From: Tetramitus jugosus
Taxonomy: Eukaryota > Heterolobosea > Eutetramitea > Acrasida > Vahlkampfiidae
Direction of reading: 5' to 3'
Length of the DNA stretch: 64,000 nucleotides
Assembly (NCBI GenBank): GCA_937625935.1
Contig: OW569392.1
Span: 62,001 to 126,000 of the forward strand
In this document: positions 51,352 through 60,760 of the stretch, one piece after another
How positions within the stretch are numbered: position 1 is the stretch's first letter
Layout: every line of letters begins with the position of its first letter
Notes under the pieces: model-generated
The model's database searches: none
The model's input: only the letters and a program-made list of their open reading frames with translations
What the model was told of the DNA's origin: nothing
Program-made: the position numbers and the translations under genes

Positions 51352-52764
51352 ATGAACGACAAAAAACTTGGTGAACACAACGATGACGACGCTGGAACTA
51401 CAAATGAGGATGCACAAGGGAACAACTTATTACTGAAGGTTGGTTGTTGCATGCAAATGGATCAAGATGACATTATTGGTCACATGTTTCAATTCATGAG
51501 TCAATATGAGCTGTTGACTACAATGTGTCTCGTGAGTCATCAATGGTACAATCTGGTGTATCATTGCATGAGAACGTTCAAAGTTTCACCTGATAATGTC
51601 AAGTTTGAGAAGCGGTGGTTGTTGAGCTTGCAGAGATTGTTGGATGCGGATCAATTGGGTCGTTTTCCCAATTTGAGGTGCCTCATGTTGAATAAGATGA
51701 GACAGGGAGTGCCTCATATTATGCAAATGATTTCAGAGTCGGTTCCTGGCTTGGAATCACTGAGTATTACAAGTTGTAAATTTGTCAAGGAGATTGTAAT
51801 TGATGAAACGGTGCAGTTTTATCAATTGAAATCATTGAATGTTACGCTGTGCCCAATCAATTCATTTTCATTGATTGATGAGAAGCATGCCATGACACGG
51901 ACAATGACAAAGTTGAATGTGAGTCATACGAACCTGGATGATGATTTTTGTGAGAATGTTCTGCCTCATTTTGTACATTTGAAAAGCTTGACGATGAAGT
52001 CGTGCTTAAGTTTACGAAGTCCTCATTTTAAGAACCCGACCATAACAAAGCTCAATCTGAGGCAGTGCAATCAAATTCGAGAATTCAAGAATAATATGAG
52101 CGAATTGAGCGGTACATTGGTTCATTTGAATCTGAGTTTTTGTACGGGATTGAATGGGCGATCCGTGGGGCGTCTCCTGTCAACTGTTGGTCATTCGTTA
52201 CACTATTTGGAGATGCGAATGATTATTCACTTGTTTGCAGGACCAGAAGAAGAGGAACAGGATGTTGAAGAGAGTCGTGTGGTTACCGAACGAATCTTCT
52301 CATGCCCCATACCATTGGACAAGCTGCGGCACTTGTATGTCAACTGGTCAAAGATTACAGATAAGGACTTGACCAATATGCTGCACTGTTGTCCAAATTT
52401 AATTACATTGGAACTGGCATACTCTGAACACTTGATCAATCCAACAATTGTTCACTCTCAACTCGAGTGCTTGTACTTGGATTACTGCACGAACCTCCGT
52501 ACAGCTGAAATTATTTGTCCAAACTTGCACAAGTTGAACATTGCTTGCACCGATATCAAGAAGGAGAGTCTAGCTCAGGCACTGCTCTTCCCTCTAAAGA
52601 CCAACAAACTACAAAAGGTGGCAATGAATGCATTCAATATTCTGCCAACCATACAGGAGATGAACGAGCAAAGTGAGGACCCAACAGATCCTGTTCTGTT
52701 GGAAACACGATTCTCAAAGCTCAGTCTCACTCTGCGAAGGGTATTGAGACCAGGAATATCCTGA
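51352..52764 (+). CDS. F-box / leucine-rich repeat protein
   Basis: 470 residues. An F-box-like helical motif lies near 38-75 (DDIIGHMFQFMSQYELLTTMCLVSHQWYNLVYHCM), with the hallmark spacing of the CLVS-x-W block. The rest is cysteine-containing LRRs, with repeats such as LESLSITSCKFVKEI, MTKLNVSHTNLDDDF, LKSLTMKSCLSL, ITKLNLRQCNQI, LVHLNLSFCTGLNGRSV and LITLELAYSEHLINP. This is the architecture of FBXL subunits of SCF ubiquitin ligases, which pick substrates. The substrate is unknown. Single exon; AATC-ATG-AAC start. Confidence 0.85.
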   Translation: MNDKKLGEHNDDDAGTTNEDAQGNNLLLKVGCCMQMDQDDIIGHMFQFMSQYELLTTMCLVSHQWYNLVYHCMRTFKVSPDNVKFEKRWLLSLQRLLDADQLGRFPNLRCLMLNKMRQGVPHIMQMISESVPGLESLSITSCKFVKEIVIDETVQFYQLKSLNVTLCPINSFSLIDEKHAMTRTMTKLNVSHTNLDDDFCENVLPHFVHLKSLTMKSCLSLRSPHFKNPTITKLNLRQCNQIREFKNNMSELSGTLVHLNLSFCTGLNGRSVGRLLSTVGHSLHYLEMRMIIHLFAGPEEEEQDVEESRVVTERIFSCPIPLDKLRHLYVNWSKITDKDLTNMLHCCPNLITLELAYSEHLINPTIVHSQLECLYLDYCTNLRTAEIICPNLHKLNIACTDIKKESLAQALLFPLKTNKLQKVAMNAFNILPTIQEMNEQSEDPTDPVLLETRFSKLSLTLRRVLRPGIS

Positions 52765-52993
52765 ATGAAAAACTGAGCGACGGAGCACGATTTCTCGCCC
52801 AATCTCACTGATTCCGTAAACGCATCTCCGACAACTACGAGAATAGCACCGACATCGCCCAATCTCAATCAAAATGCTCTTTTTGCAAATGAATTTGATT
52901 GCGTTGGTGTTGATGAAAAAGCTTTGTTGCAATCATCACACAAAAAAAACACACGCAACAACACTAACAACACCAACAAAAAACAACAAACAC

Positions 52994-54115
52994 ATGACCA
53001 CTCTAACACTCACACAACAAAAAGAGCTTCAACAACAATTACTCAAAAAACAATTACCAGACGTGTTACATGGCAATCAATATGACCTTGATACATACTG
53101 GGGCCGTGTGCGTCATTTTGCTAATGTGACTGACATGAGAACATTGTTTGTGACGGATGCTAAACTCAAGGAAGCCACCGCCAAAATTGACCAATACGAA
53201 AAGTATCGAACCGGTCAAATGACACCTGAAGAATCCTCCGCTTTTCTTTCCGCCTTTTCTCCGACTCCGACAACATTTACAGTGGACCCATCGACGGTTG
53301 ATTCGTCATCGTCGTCGCCAATGATCCAACAAATGTGGCAATACAAGAAGATTAAGGACTCTGTGCTACATCCTGACCTCCATGAAAAAATTTTGTTGCC
53401 CTTCCGTATGAGTGCTTTTGTTCCCATGAACATTGCCATTGTAGCTGGCATGTTGGGTGCACGGTCCATTGCAAGCACCACTTTTTGGCAAACATTGAAT
53501 CAATCGTTCAATGTGTGTGTCAATCACTCGAATCGTAACGCAAGTAACACGATGAGTAATCAACAATTGATTACCAATTATTTGGCAGCGGTGACTACTT
53601 CTGTTGGTACGGCTGTTGGTCTCAATGAATGGGTCAAACGGTCAAACTATAGTGAAAGTGTAAAGCAAGGATTGTTGCGTGTCGTTCCGTTCACTGCAGT
53701 CACCATTGCCAATATTTTCAATATTGGATTGATGAGGAGACAGGAGATGACTCTGGGTATTACGGTCAAGGATCACGAAGGAGTAGAGAGAGGAAAGAGT
53801 GCGATTGCAGGTAGGACAGCTGTTGCTCAGACGATTTTTAGTCGAGTGGTGCTCGTGATGCCAACCATGGTGTTCCAACCCATGTTGATTAATGCGTGTG
53901 AGAAGACGGCTCTGTTTAAAAAGTATCCCGTGTTGGTTCCGACAACTAATTTGATGAGTATTGCTCTGATGATTGGTGCTTGTTTGCCATTGTGCATTGG
54001 CATGTTTCCACAGATTAGTGCAATGGAAGCGGATCAAATGGAACCAATATTCCACAATTTGGTCGATTCCAAGGGCGACAAGGTAGAAAAGTTGTTTTAC
54101 AACAAGGGATTATAA
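52994..54115 (+). CDS. Sideroflexin, mitochondrial amino-acid carrier
   Basis: 373 residues from the ATG at 52994, preceded by a CAACA-rich leader; the frame is open to 52874, but that part reads as leader. Family marks: YDLDTYWGRVRHFANVTDMRTLF at the N-terminus, a HPD box (HPDLHEKILLPFRMSAFVPMN), then about five hydrophobic segments (NIAIVAGMLG, VGTAVGLNEW, AVTIANIFNIGLMRR, VVLVMPTMVFQPML, LMSIALMIGACLPLCIGMFP). Sideroflexins carry serine and related amino acids across the inner mitochondrial membrane. Unlike most, this one has Ser/Thr-rich and Asn-rich inserts at about 85-110 and 175-195. It converges on the cyclodeaminase gene with 50 bp between stops. Confidence 0.9.
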   Translation: MTTLTLTQQKELQQQLLKKQLPDVLHGNQYDLDTYWGRVRHFANVTDMRTLFVTDAKLKEATAKIDQYEKYRTGQMTPEESSAFLSAFSPTPTTFTVDPSTVDSSSSSPMIQQMWQYKKIKDSVLHPDLHEKILLPFRMSAFVPMNIAIVAGMLGARSIASTTFWQTLNQSFNVCVNHSNRNASNTMSNQQLITNYLAAVTTSVGTAVGLNEWVKRSNYSESVKQGLLRVVPFTAVTIANIFNIGLMRRQEMTLGITVKDHEGVERGKSAIAGRTAVAQTIFSRVVLVMPTMVFQPMLINACEKTALFKKYPVLVPTTNLMSIALMIGACLPLCIGMFPQISAMEADQMEPIFHNLVDSKGDKVEKLFYNKGL

Positions 54116-54165
54116 AGAAAAACTTGCAGTTCGATTTATGAATATTAAGTGTGCATCATACATTG

Positions 54166-55257
54166 TTATTGAATGTCAACTGTTTGCATTTGACTGCGAT
54201 CAGACAGTTGAATGTTGCGCCAAACAACGTCAGCAATGGCAATGTCTTGAGCAGCCATTCCCACACACTTGAACATGGTGATATCGGAATCATAGTTGAC
54301 TCGAACAATGGACTTTGCGCTCTGTTCGTTCAGTTGACCCATATTGTCCAGTAGAATGTGCTGTCTTGTGATCAACCCTTGGTCCAGTGGGATATTGACA
54401 TCACCAGCCTCTTTCCACACACTCTCGGAATCATCTGCAACCATTCTGCTGCGTGCAACGAGATCAGAGTCAACTTCTTGCATATCGTGCTTGTAAGATC
54501 CAATACAGTTGATGTGTGCTCCAGACTTGACATTCTTGCCATCAAACAGAGGCTTGTTTGTGTTCGTGCAAGTGCAAAGGATATCAGCTGTACGAACAGC
54601 TTCATTCGCATCCCTCATGACACGAACGCGAATCACTCGCTTATTGTTGCTTGTCGTTGCACCATCACTCTCTTCAGAAGCGAATTGGAATGGAAGTTCC
54701 AAACTCTGACCAAAAGAATTTCCGACCAACTCGTTCAACAGTTGAACTGCTCTTGACTCTGATCGATTCCATAGAATCACTGTATCGATATTCTCACAAG
54801 TGAGACAACATGTCAACACGTGATACTTGCCTTGTTGACCACAGCCCAACACTGTCAAAACACTTGATTCCTTCCTGGCGAGGTACTTTGACGCAACGGC
54901 AGAGCAACACGCAGTTCGAATCGCTGTCGAATCCGTAGCATTGAACAAGAGCTTTGGTAAACCAGTTTCCGTGTTCATTAGCATGATCACAGCAGGCACA
55001 CTAGCTACTTTGTTCTCTGGACGAACACTTACTACCTTGATACCAATGCTTTGCTCTGTTGGTTCCTCGTGTGAGCTACGACCGTGATTCAGGATCGATG
55101 GCATGAAAATCGTAGGTCCATAAGCAGTGGCAAGAATATGCCGCTGCGGAGTAATTGTTTTCTTGGAATCGTAGAGGATCATGGCTTTTTCAATGGCTTC
55201 GATGGCTTGCTCCAGTGGAAGATTGGCCAATGTTTGGCTACCGTTGAGTGCAATCAT
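54166..55257 (-). CDS. Ornithine cyclodeaminase / mu-crystallin family dehydrogenase
   Basis: 363 residues. It starts MIALNGSQTL with the family's N-terminal lobe (EQAIEAIEKAMILYDSKK, GPTIFMPSIL, GIKVVSVRPEN), then TGLPKLLFNATDSTAIRTACCSAVASKYLARK and the Rossmann motif LTVLGCGQQGKYHV. NRSESRAVQLLNEL and ADILCTCTNTNKPLFDG fit NAD(P) binding. The ending GAHINCIGSYKHDMQEVD is conserved in the family. Members include ornithine cyclodeaminase, alanine dehydrogenase-like enzymes and mu-crystallin/ketimine reductase; which of these applies here cannot be read from the sequence. A 30-residue insert lies near residue 190-220. Cytosolic, with no targeting sequence. Confidence 0.92.
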   Translation of the reverse strand: MIALNGSQTLANLPLEQAIEAIEKAMILYDSKKTITPQRHILATAYGPTIFMPSILNHGRSSHEEPTEQSIGIKVVSVRPENKVASVPAVIMLMNTETGLPKLLFNATDSTAIRTACCSAVASKYLARKESSVLTVLGCGQQGKYHVLTCCLTCENIDTVILWNRSESRAVQLLNELVGNSFGQSLELPFQFASEESDGATTSNNKRVIRVRVMRDANEAVRTADILCTCTNTNKPLFDGKNVKSGAHINCIGSYKHDMQEVDSDLVARSRMVADDSESVWKEAGDVNIPLDQGLITRQHILLDNMGQLNEQSAKSIVRVNYDSDITMFKCVGMAAQDIAIADVVWRNIQLSDRSQMQTVDIQ

Positions 55258-55351
55258 TTTTTGGGCAGAGTTGAGTTAGCTTTTTTGCTTTTTTGGTTTG
55301 CTTGTTTGTTGATTAGTTCGATGTTTGCTTGTTCTTGTTCAGAGTATGGGT

Positions 55352-57448
55352 TCAGAACCAGTCAGATCGGCTGGTAAAAGTTCGTGGGGAAATGAGTGGT
55401 GTGCTGCCAACAGATGCGGTAGAACTGCGGGTCTTTTGCGCAGCAGGTGTCACTACGGATTGGGGTGTCGTCTTTACATTGGAAGGTGGGGGAGACTCCT
55501 TGGTTATAATGGGCAACGAGTATCTTTGTCTGGCGGGGGATGCTCTAGGTTGATTGATACGGTAAGTGTCAACCTTATCGTGCAAGTGTCTCAGTCTTTC
55601 GCTCATGTCCTGCAATCGTTTTGTGGGTTCTACGAGGTATTGATTCATTTGAGACTCGAATACTTGGATGAGACTCTCCTTGAGTTCATTGTACTGTGAA
55701 GACCAATCATCGTCATCATTGCTCGTGGCTACGAAATTGGAATCAGATGGTAGTATTGGAGCGGTTGATGTTGATGAGTGAGGTAAACTGCTCACCATCG
55801 AAATCAGCTGTTCCAACTCTTCATTGAGAGCAGAGAGTCTATAATTTTCAACTTCAAGCTCTGTGTTTCGAGCTGAAACCACGTGATTGGATTTCATTTC
55901 TTGTTCATACAAACCTCTATACTGAGCAACACTGTTGTGCAACTCCATGTTCTCTTTTTTCACTTTGTCTAGCTCGGATCGCAGCATGGATTCCTCTGTG
56001 CTCTGTGTCTCTGCTTGTTTCTTGCTTGTCATTGACAATAAGCTACCTTGACGCTCCGACAATTCCTCCAACTGTCTCTGAACAGTCTCCAGTTGAGTTT
56101 TCAATTGAAATTCGATCGATTCAAGTGTAGGACTCGACCGAACATCAGCAGGCGACTCCACACTCTGCTCTTCGATATGATACTGAAGCAATAGTTTGTC
56201 TTGTTGTTGTTGCTCCATCACTGCATTCAATTGATTGACTATAAACGACAATGATTGGTGCACCTTGCTCTCCAACTGAATGACTTGAGATGTAATTTTA
56301 CCGGTTGTTTCCTCTTGTTTCTCCAACAGGTAAGTCTTTTCACTCTGTTTTACTCTTTCGACATGTTGAATCAAAGTAGTCAACTCTCTTGTCAACCGAT
56401 TGACTTCTCCCTTCAAAAAATCTGCTTGAAAAGCATAATGACTCTTCTGGCACTGCAAATCCGTAATATATTGCTTCACTTCCATCCAATGACTCTCCAT
56501 TCGCTGATTCAACTGCTTCAATTGACCATTTTCGCTGCATATCTTCCGGTACGTTGACCAAACACTCGATTCTTCGTCTTTTTCATCTGCTTCGTCTTCT
56601 ACTTCGCCATTTTGAGTCAAATTCGCTACAATTGCTCGATATTTTCTCATTTGAATATGATTTGTCATCCACTGATTTTTTAGCAACGCGATTTCATCCA
56701 ATAGTTCGCCCAAAATCGATCGATAATACTCTATCGTCTCTTCTCTCACTTCCACATGAGTCTTAATCATGTGAAACAGTTGATCCAACTCTTTTTTGAC
56801 CCATTTTTCACTCTTTTTCTTCGTATTCACCGTTAAATGATTCCATTGGTCTCTCTTTTCATCATGATTCGATATCATTGTCGAAGCATCAATTGCCTCA
56901 AGTTCATTTTCATCATTTTCATCGACATTAGTATTCATGATGACTCGTTCAATCAAATTTTGAACATTACACTGAAAACGAGACAAAATGGAATGAACAT
57001 ATGAGTTATTGGTATCATCCTTGTTTTTAGCTAATGACACTGGAGAAGAAGGAGAAGAAGAAGGAGAACCATTCAAAAGCTTTTGAGAGCTACTACTCTT
57101 GTGCAAGTTCATCTCTTGTAAAACAGATTGCCACCGATTGAGTTGAGCCGTTCCTGATATATACTCTTGTTCTTGCTCCTGTTCTTCATCTTCTTCTTCT
57201 TCTTGTTTTGCTGTGTTGCATTTTTGCTTCAAGCTTTTTGCCACTCCAGGAGAAGAGCTTTGCGACGATCGCCGTCGATTTTTAAAAGAAGAAAGCTTGA
57301 GAGCAGGTTGTTCTTTTGAACTACTGCCGTTTGGACCAAAAATTTTTTGTTTGAGCGTTACAAAGATCTGAACCAGAACAAAGACTGTAATGGACAGAAT
57401 GAGGCACACTGACAACAGTGATAACGATTCAGCAGAAGTCAGGTACAT
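55352..57448 (-). CDS. Membrane-anchored coiled-coil protein
   Basis: 698 residues. One hydrophobic helix at about 8-32 (LSLLSVCLILSITVFVLVQIFV) with no basic cluster before it, so it is a likely signal anchor. Next come a basic disordered linker, then long coiled coils (about 220-580, with stretches such as LRSELDKVKKENMELHNSVAQYRGL and NTELEVENYRLSALNEELEQL), then a Pro/Ser/Thr-rich tail. No family recognised; the layout recalls organelle tethers or golgin-like anchors, which is inference only. It lies 94 bp downstream of the cyclodeaminase start on the same strand. Confidence 0.75.
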   Translation of the reverse strand: MYLTSAESLSLLSVCLILSITVFVLVQIFVTLKQKIFGPNGSSSKEQPALKLSSFKNRRRSSQSSSPGVAKSLKQKCNTAKQEEEEDEEQEQEQEYISGTAQLNRWQSVLQEMNLHKSSSSQKLLNGSPSSSPSSPVSLAKNKDDTNNSYVHSILSRFQCNVQNLIERVIMNTNVDENDENELEAIDASTMISNHDEKRDQWNHLTVNTKKKSEKWVKKELDQLFHMIKTHVEVREETIEYYRSILGELLDEIALLKNQWMTNHIQMRKYRAIVANLTQNGEVEDEADEKDEESSVWSTYRKICSENGQLKQLNQRMESHWMEVKQYITDLQCQKSHYAFQADFLKGEVNRLTRELTTLIQHVERVKQSEKTYLLEKQEETTGKITSQVIQLESKVHQSLSFIVNQLNAVMEQQQQDKLLLQYHIEEQSVESPADVRSSPTLESIEFQLKTQLETVQRQLEELSERQGSLLSMTSKKQAETQSTEESMLRSELDKVKKENMELHNSVAQYRGLYEQEMKSNHVVSARNTELEVENYRLSALNEELEQLISMVSSLPHSSTSTAPILPSDSNFVATSNDDDDWSSQYNELKESLIQVFESQMNQYLVEPTKRLQDMSERLRHLHDKVDTYRINQPRASPARQRYSLPIITKESPPPSNVKTTPQSVVTPAAQKTRSSTASVGSTPLISPRTFTSRSDWF

Positions 57449-57856
57449 TACAATTTCTGATCAAAGACAGATGACAGGTCCTGTTGGTTGAGTGTGTCGA
57501 CTGCCGGGATGGTGTGTGTTGTTTCGTTTTTTTTCTGGGAGGTTGTCAACGCACAACCCAATCTTTGGTCCACACCCAAAAATGGATTCCATTGATAATT
57601 ACAGATATCGAAGAGGCCAATGCATATGGAGGAAGTGTGCTGGTTCTGATTATGTCCGCGATCATAACAGCGAAGAACGATAGGGTTTTTACAAGATGAA
57701 TAACTGTATTGGAATTCAACAGCTTCGAAACATCATGTTGATGTCATCTAACGACATGATCTACAATCATTCTTTCTGCTCGCCACACAAAAACATGGGG
57801 TGTCTGTCACTCTCGGCCTTCTTTTCTGAAGATATCGACCCATGAGAACCTTCTTG
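57449..57856. other. Spacer, no gene seen
   Basis: 408 bp. It holds the promoter and leader of the minus-strand membrane-anchored coiled-coil gene to the left, and the 3' flank of the poorly defined minus-strand gene to the right. Only short open frames are present. Confidence 0.4.
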
Positions 57857-58486
57857 CTACCTTGAAAGTGGATACCAAGAGCGGCAACCAGAGTTGAAGA
57901 ATGGAAATCGATTGATCCAGAACACAACTTTTGTTCCATCATCGTTCAAGGAGTACTGCTGCTCCGGGTCATGATTAAAGTTGTGGTCAAAAACAGCTAC
58001 ATCTCTCCTGAACTGAACATTATTCATCACTTCCCCTACATATAGCTCATTGAAGTATTCGCCTTCGAATCGTACGACTGGTACCAGGTAATTCTCACAT
58101 TTAGTTAGAGAAACTGGCACGTATGATGTTGGTAGCTTACTCCATGGAAACACCCTTCCAAAGTTGGAATACTTCTTACAGGACTCATACGAACTGACAA
58201 CCCAGCATTGTTCCTCATAGTTGAATGTGTTGTTCCACAGGCTCAACCTTTCGTTGATTGCCTTGTATGTGTAGTGTCTAAGGAAGTCCATATCATTGAA
58301 CACTTGGCGATTTCCAGCTAACCTCAATTCTTTCATCGCAACCCGAATAAACACGTCTATCTCCTTGAGAGCTCTCCTGCTCATTATGAGCAGACACTCT
58401 GGGTGGAAGGAGTGACAAGTATATATCAGTGTGAGTATGATGGGATTGGAGAAAATCGGTAATGTTCGTGTACAATAGGACATCAT
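57857..58486 (-). CDS. Uncharacterised protein, gene model uncertain
   Basis: 209 residues from the ATG at 58486; no ATG lies further upstream in the frame. It may start later, at the Met of MSRRALKEIDVFIRVAMKEL. The C-terminal 150 residues look folded (RHYTYKAINERLSLWNNTFNYEEQCWVVSSYESCKK, PTSYVPVSLTKCENYLVPVVRF, NHDPEQQYSLNDDGTKVVFWINRFPFF). In the next frame over the same stretch the sequence reads AIDNDVLLYTNITDFLQSHH, also protein-like, right after a TTGCAG acceptor-like site. This may be one exon of a larger gene or a broken gene. No family identified with confidence. Confidence 0.4.
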   Translation of the reverse strand: MMSYCTRTLPIFSNPIILTLIYTCHSFHPECLLIMSRRALKEIDVFIRVAMKELRLAGNRQVFNDMDFLRHYTYKAINERLSLWNNTFNYEEQCWVVSSYESCKKYSNFGRVFPWSKLPTSYVPVSLTKCENYLVPVVRFEGEYFNELYVGEVMNNVQFRRDVAVFDHNFNHDPEQQYSLNDDGTKVVFWINRFPFFNSGCRSWYPLSR

Positions 58487-59149
58487 TATCGATTGCTGCA
58501 ATAAAATCAATCTGGTGTTATGTTTAGAAACATAAAGAAATGGGTATAGTAGGGAATCTACCTTCTGTATTTGGGCACAGAATTAATTAGGCAGTTTCTG
58601 TTCGTCAAGATAATAATCAGAGGGGCAGGGTTTGGGAACTAAATCGGTGGCACCACCGCACTTGCAGCGCACATCGGGCAATGAATTTTTGCAGTGCTTA
58701 GGTTATGGTAGGTTTCATCCATGATAACCTATCTGATACACATGAGACATGAGAAGACATTTCGTACACAAAATTGATGATTTGAACATTGGAGTAATAG
58801 GTAATATTGCTGGTAGGTAGTATTGCAGCAAAAATGATGCCAGCAGTCGCTATAGCTAACGGAGTTGTTTCAGTTGCAGCAGTGGGTCCTGAGTAGTACC
58901 GCCGGCCACCAATAGGTTTCTCACGAGAATTAACACAGTTGCACGGAGGATTGAAGAACAGATCTGTTCGAGATCTTCCTTATCCTGCTTTTGTAAGACA
59001 CCGAAATCAGAAAGGCGATAAAAGCCTTTTTCTTCCAGAGCTGTTGTGTTGGGAAGGGTTCGACAGGCGATGAATTTCAAGTTGGAATAGTTGAAGAGCT
59101 AATTGGTCATTATGCACAATAATCGTGTGATGTTGCTTAACAGAGAAAC
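58487..59149. other. Spacer with a possible upstream exon on the minus strand
   Basis: About 660 bp. A minus-strand open frame of 74 codons at 58856-59080 (MKFIACRTLPNTTALEEKGFYRL...) has fair protein character and may belong to the uncertain gene to its left. I could not find a splice pair joining them, so it is left as undetermined. Confidence 0.3.
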
Positions 59150-60283
59150 TTAGTTTGCTTTACTCTTGTTCTTATTGTTCTTCTTTTGATTGTTTTTCTT
59201 GTTGTTGTTGTTTTGGTTCTTCTTTGGAGAAACTGGTGCTTGATCCTCTGGTTGAGAATCAGTTTCACCACTGTCTGTAGACTCAATCACGATTGGTTTG
59301 ATCTCTTCTAGGATAGGTGAAGTGACAGAGATGACTTCTTGTTGTTGTTGCTCTTCTTGTTGAGCCGCTGGCTCATTCTGAGCATCTTCCAATTGTTGCT
59401 TGAGCTCTGCATTTTGCTGTTGGACACTATTGATTTGTGATTCCAACTGCTCCAATTGCTTCTTCGCATTGGACTCAGCCTCTGACCTTTCTTGTTCGTG
59501 CTTCTTCACCAATTGTTCCAGTTGATTCTTGTGTTGTTCTTGATTCCTTGTTGCTTCTTCTTGCAATTGTTCAATCTTTTGCTTCAATTGAGAAATGTGC
59601 TTGACAGATTCACTCTCAGTGCTTGTAGCCTTTGCCAATTCTTCAACCAATCGATTGATTTCATTGTTTCTCTCTTGAGATTTCTTCTTCTCTGCTTGCA
59701 ACTCATTTTCCAATCTAGAAATGGTGGCCACGTGCTCAGAAGCTTGCTTGCTTGAAGAGAGCAATGACTCATTCTCCTTTTCAAGTGATTCCTTGGCAGC
59801 TCTCAACTCTTTCAGTTGTGTGTTTGCTGTTTGTAGTTGTTGCTCCAATGATTGTTTGGCTTGTTGGACGAGATGCTCAGTTTGTGAGACACCTTCTTGA
59901 CTTTGCTTTTGTTCAGCCTCTAGTTGCTGCTCAAGCTCCTTGATTCTCTGTTGAAGCTTCTTTTCAACAGCTCCCACTTGTTCCTGTGCTTGCTTCAACA
60001 AATTCTGTAGTTCATTCTTGTCGGAGATATTTTGGCGCGAAACTTGTTCCTTGTTTTCGAGTTCCGACTTCAATCGCTCCAATTGCTGATTGAGCTCTTC
60101 GAGCAACAATTCATTGTTTGGTTCAACACTATTGGTTGAATCCTTTGATTGAGTCAATTGAACTCTCATCTCATCCATCTCCTTCTTCAATTGTCCATTG
60201 TTCAATACGCTCTTACCTAGAGCCAATGATGGAATGGCAATTGCAAGCATAATGGCAATGTTTTGAATAGTATCGCGATTCAT
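59150..60283 (-). CDS. Membrane-anchored coiled-coil protein with Lys/Asn-rich tail
   Basis: 377 residues. A short hydrophobic helix near the start (about 8-22, IAIMLAIAIPSLALG) is followed by an almost unbroken coiled coil (about 30-300) rich in Glu, Gln, Lys and Leu with heptad-like spacing, such as LNQQLERLKSELENK and VEKKLQQRIKELEQQLEAE. Then come a Gln/Glu/Pro/Ser linker and a tail of Lys and Asn ending KNKSKAN. Family unknown. It is similar in layout, though not in sequence, to the coiled-coil gene at 55352-57448. The ATG at 60283 follows a T/A-rich leader. Confidence 0.75.
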   Translation of the reverse strand: MNRDTIQNIAIMLAIAIPSLALGKSVLNNGQLKKEMDEMRVQLTQSKDSTNSVEPNNELLLEELNQQLERLKSELENKEQVSRQNISDKNELQNLLKQAQEQVGAVEKKLQQRIKELEQQLEAEQKQSQEGVSQTEHLVQQAKQSLEQQLQTANTQLKELRAAKESLEKENESLLSSSKQASEHVATISRLENELQAEKKKSQERNNEINRLVEELAKATSTESESVKHISQLKQKIEQLQEEATRNQEQHKNQLEQLVKKHEQERSEAESNAKKQLEQLESQINSVQQQNAELKQQLEDAQNEPAAQQEEQQQQEVISVTSPILEEIKPIVIESTDSGETDSQPEDQAPVSPKKNQNNNNKKNNQKKNNKNKSKAN

Positions 60284-60760
60284 TTTTTGTTGTACAAGAG
60301 TTGATGTTTATCGTAGTGTTGTTGTTGTTTGTTGCTGGTTTGGTATTGATGCGTTTTTTTTGATCTTTTTTTGTGTCAAGCTTGACGGGAGAATCTTTTT
60401 TTTTGCGATGAATCGGAAAATACGCAACGGGAATATGTCGGCGGGTTAAACGTTCGGAAGATTCTATTCCTTTCTTCTTTCTTTTGGTGGTGAGACGATC
60501 TCATCTCTCAACAAGAATTCAAAAGCAGGTACCATTACATTTGTCAGTGACTAGATTCGACCTATTGATGCATTAATTTTCTTTCTTCAATTATAATCGA
60601 ACTGCAACGCGAGTAAGCCAAAACAGAGCGCAATGACAAATATATGATTCTCCGCACCCCACCACTGAAGCTTCCATGAATTTTTCGCACCCAATATCCT
60701 GTGTGGAGATTCAGATTTTTGACAGTAGCTATCAACTGACAAGAAACACAAACGAACAAC
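60284..60760. promoter_or_regulatory. Divergent promoter region
   Basis: 477 bp between the starts of the minus-strand coiled-coil gene and the plus-strand PAQR gene. T-rich to the left (including TTTTTTTTGATC), mixed on the right. No clear gene. Both promoters must lie here. Confidence 0.45.
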
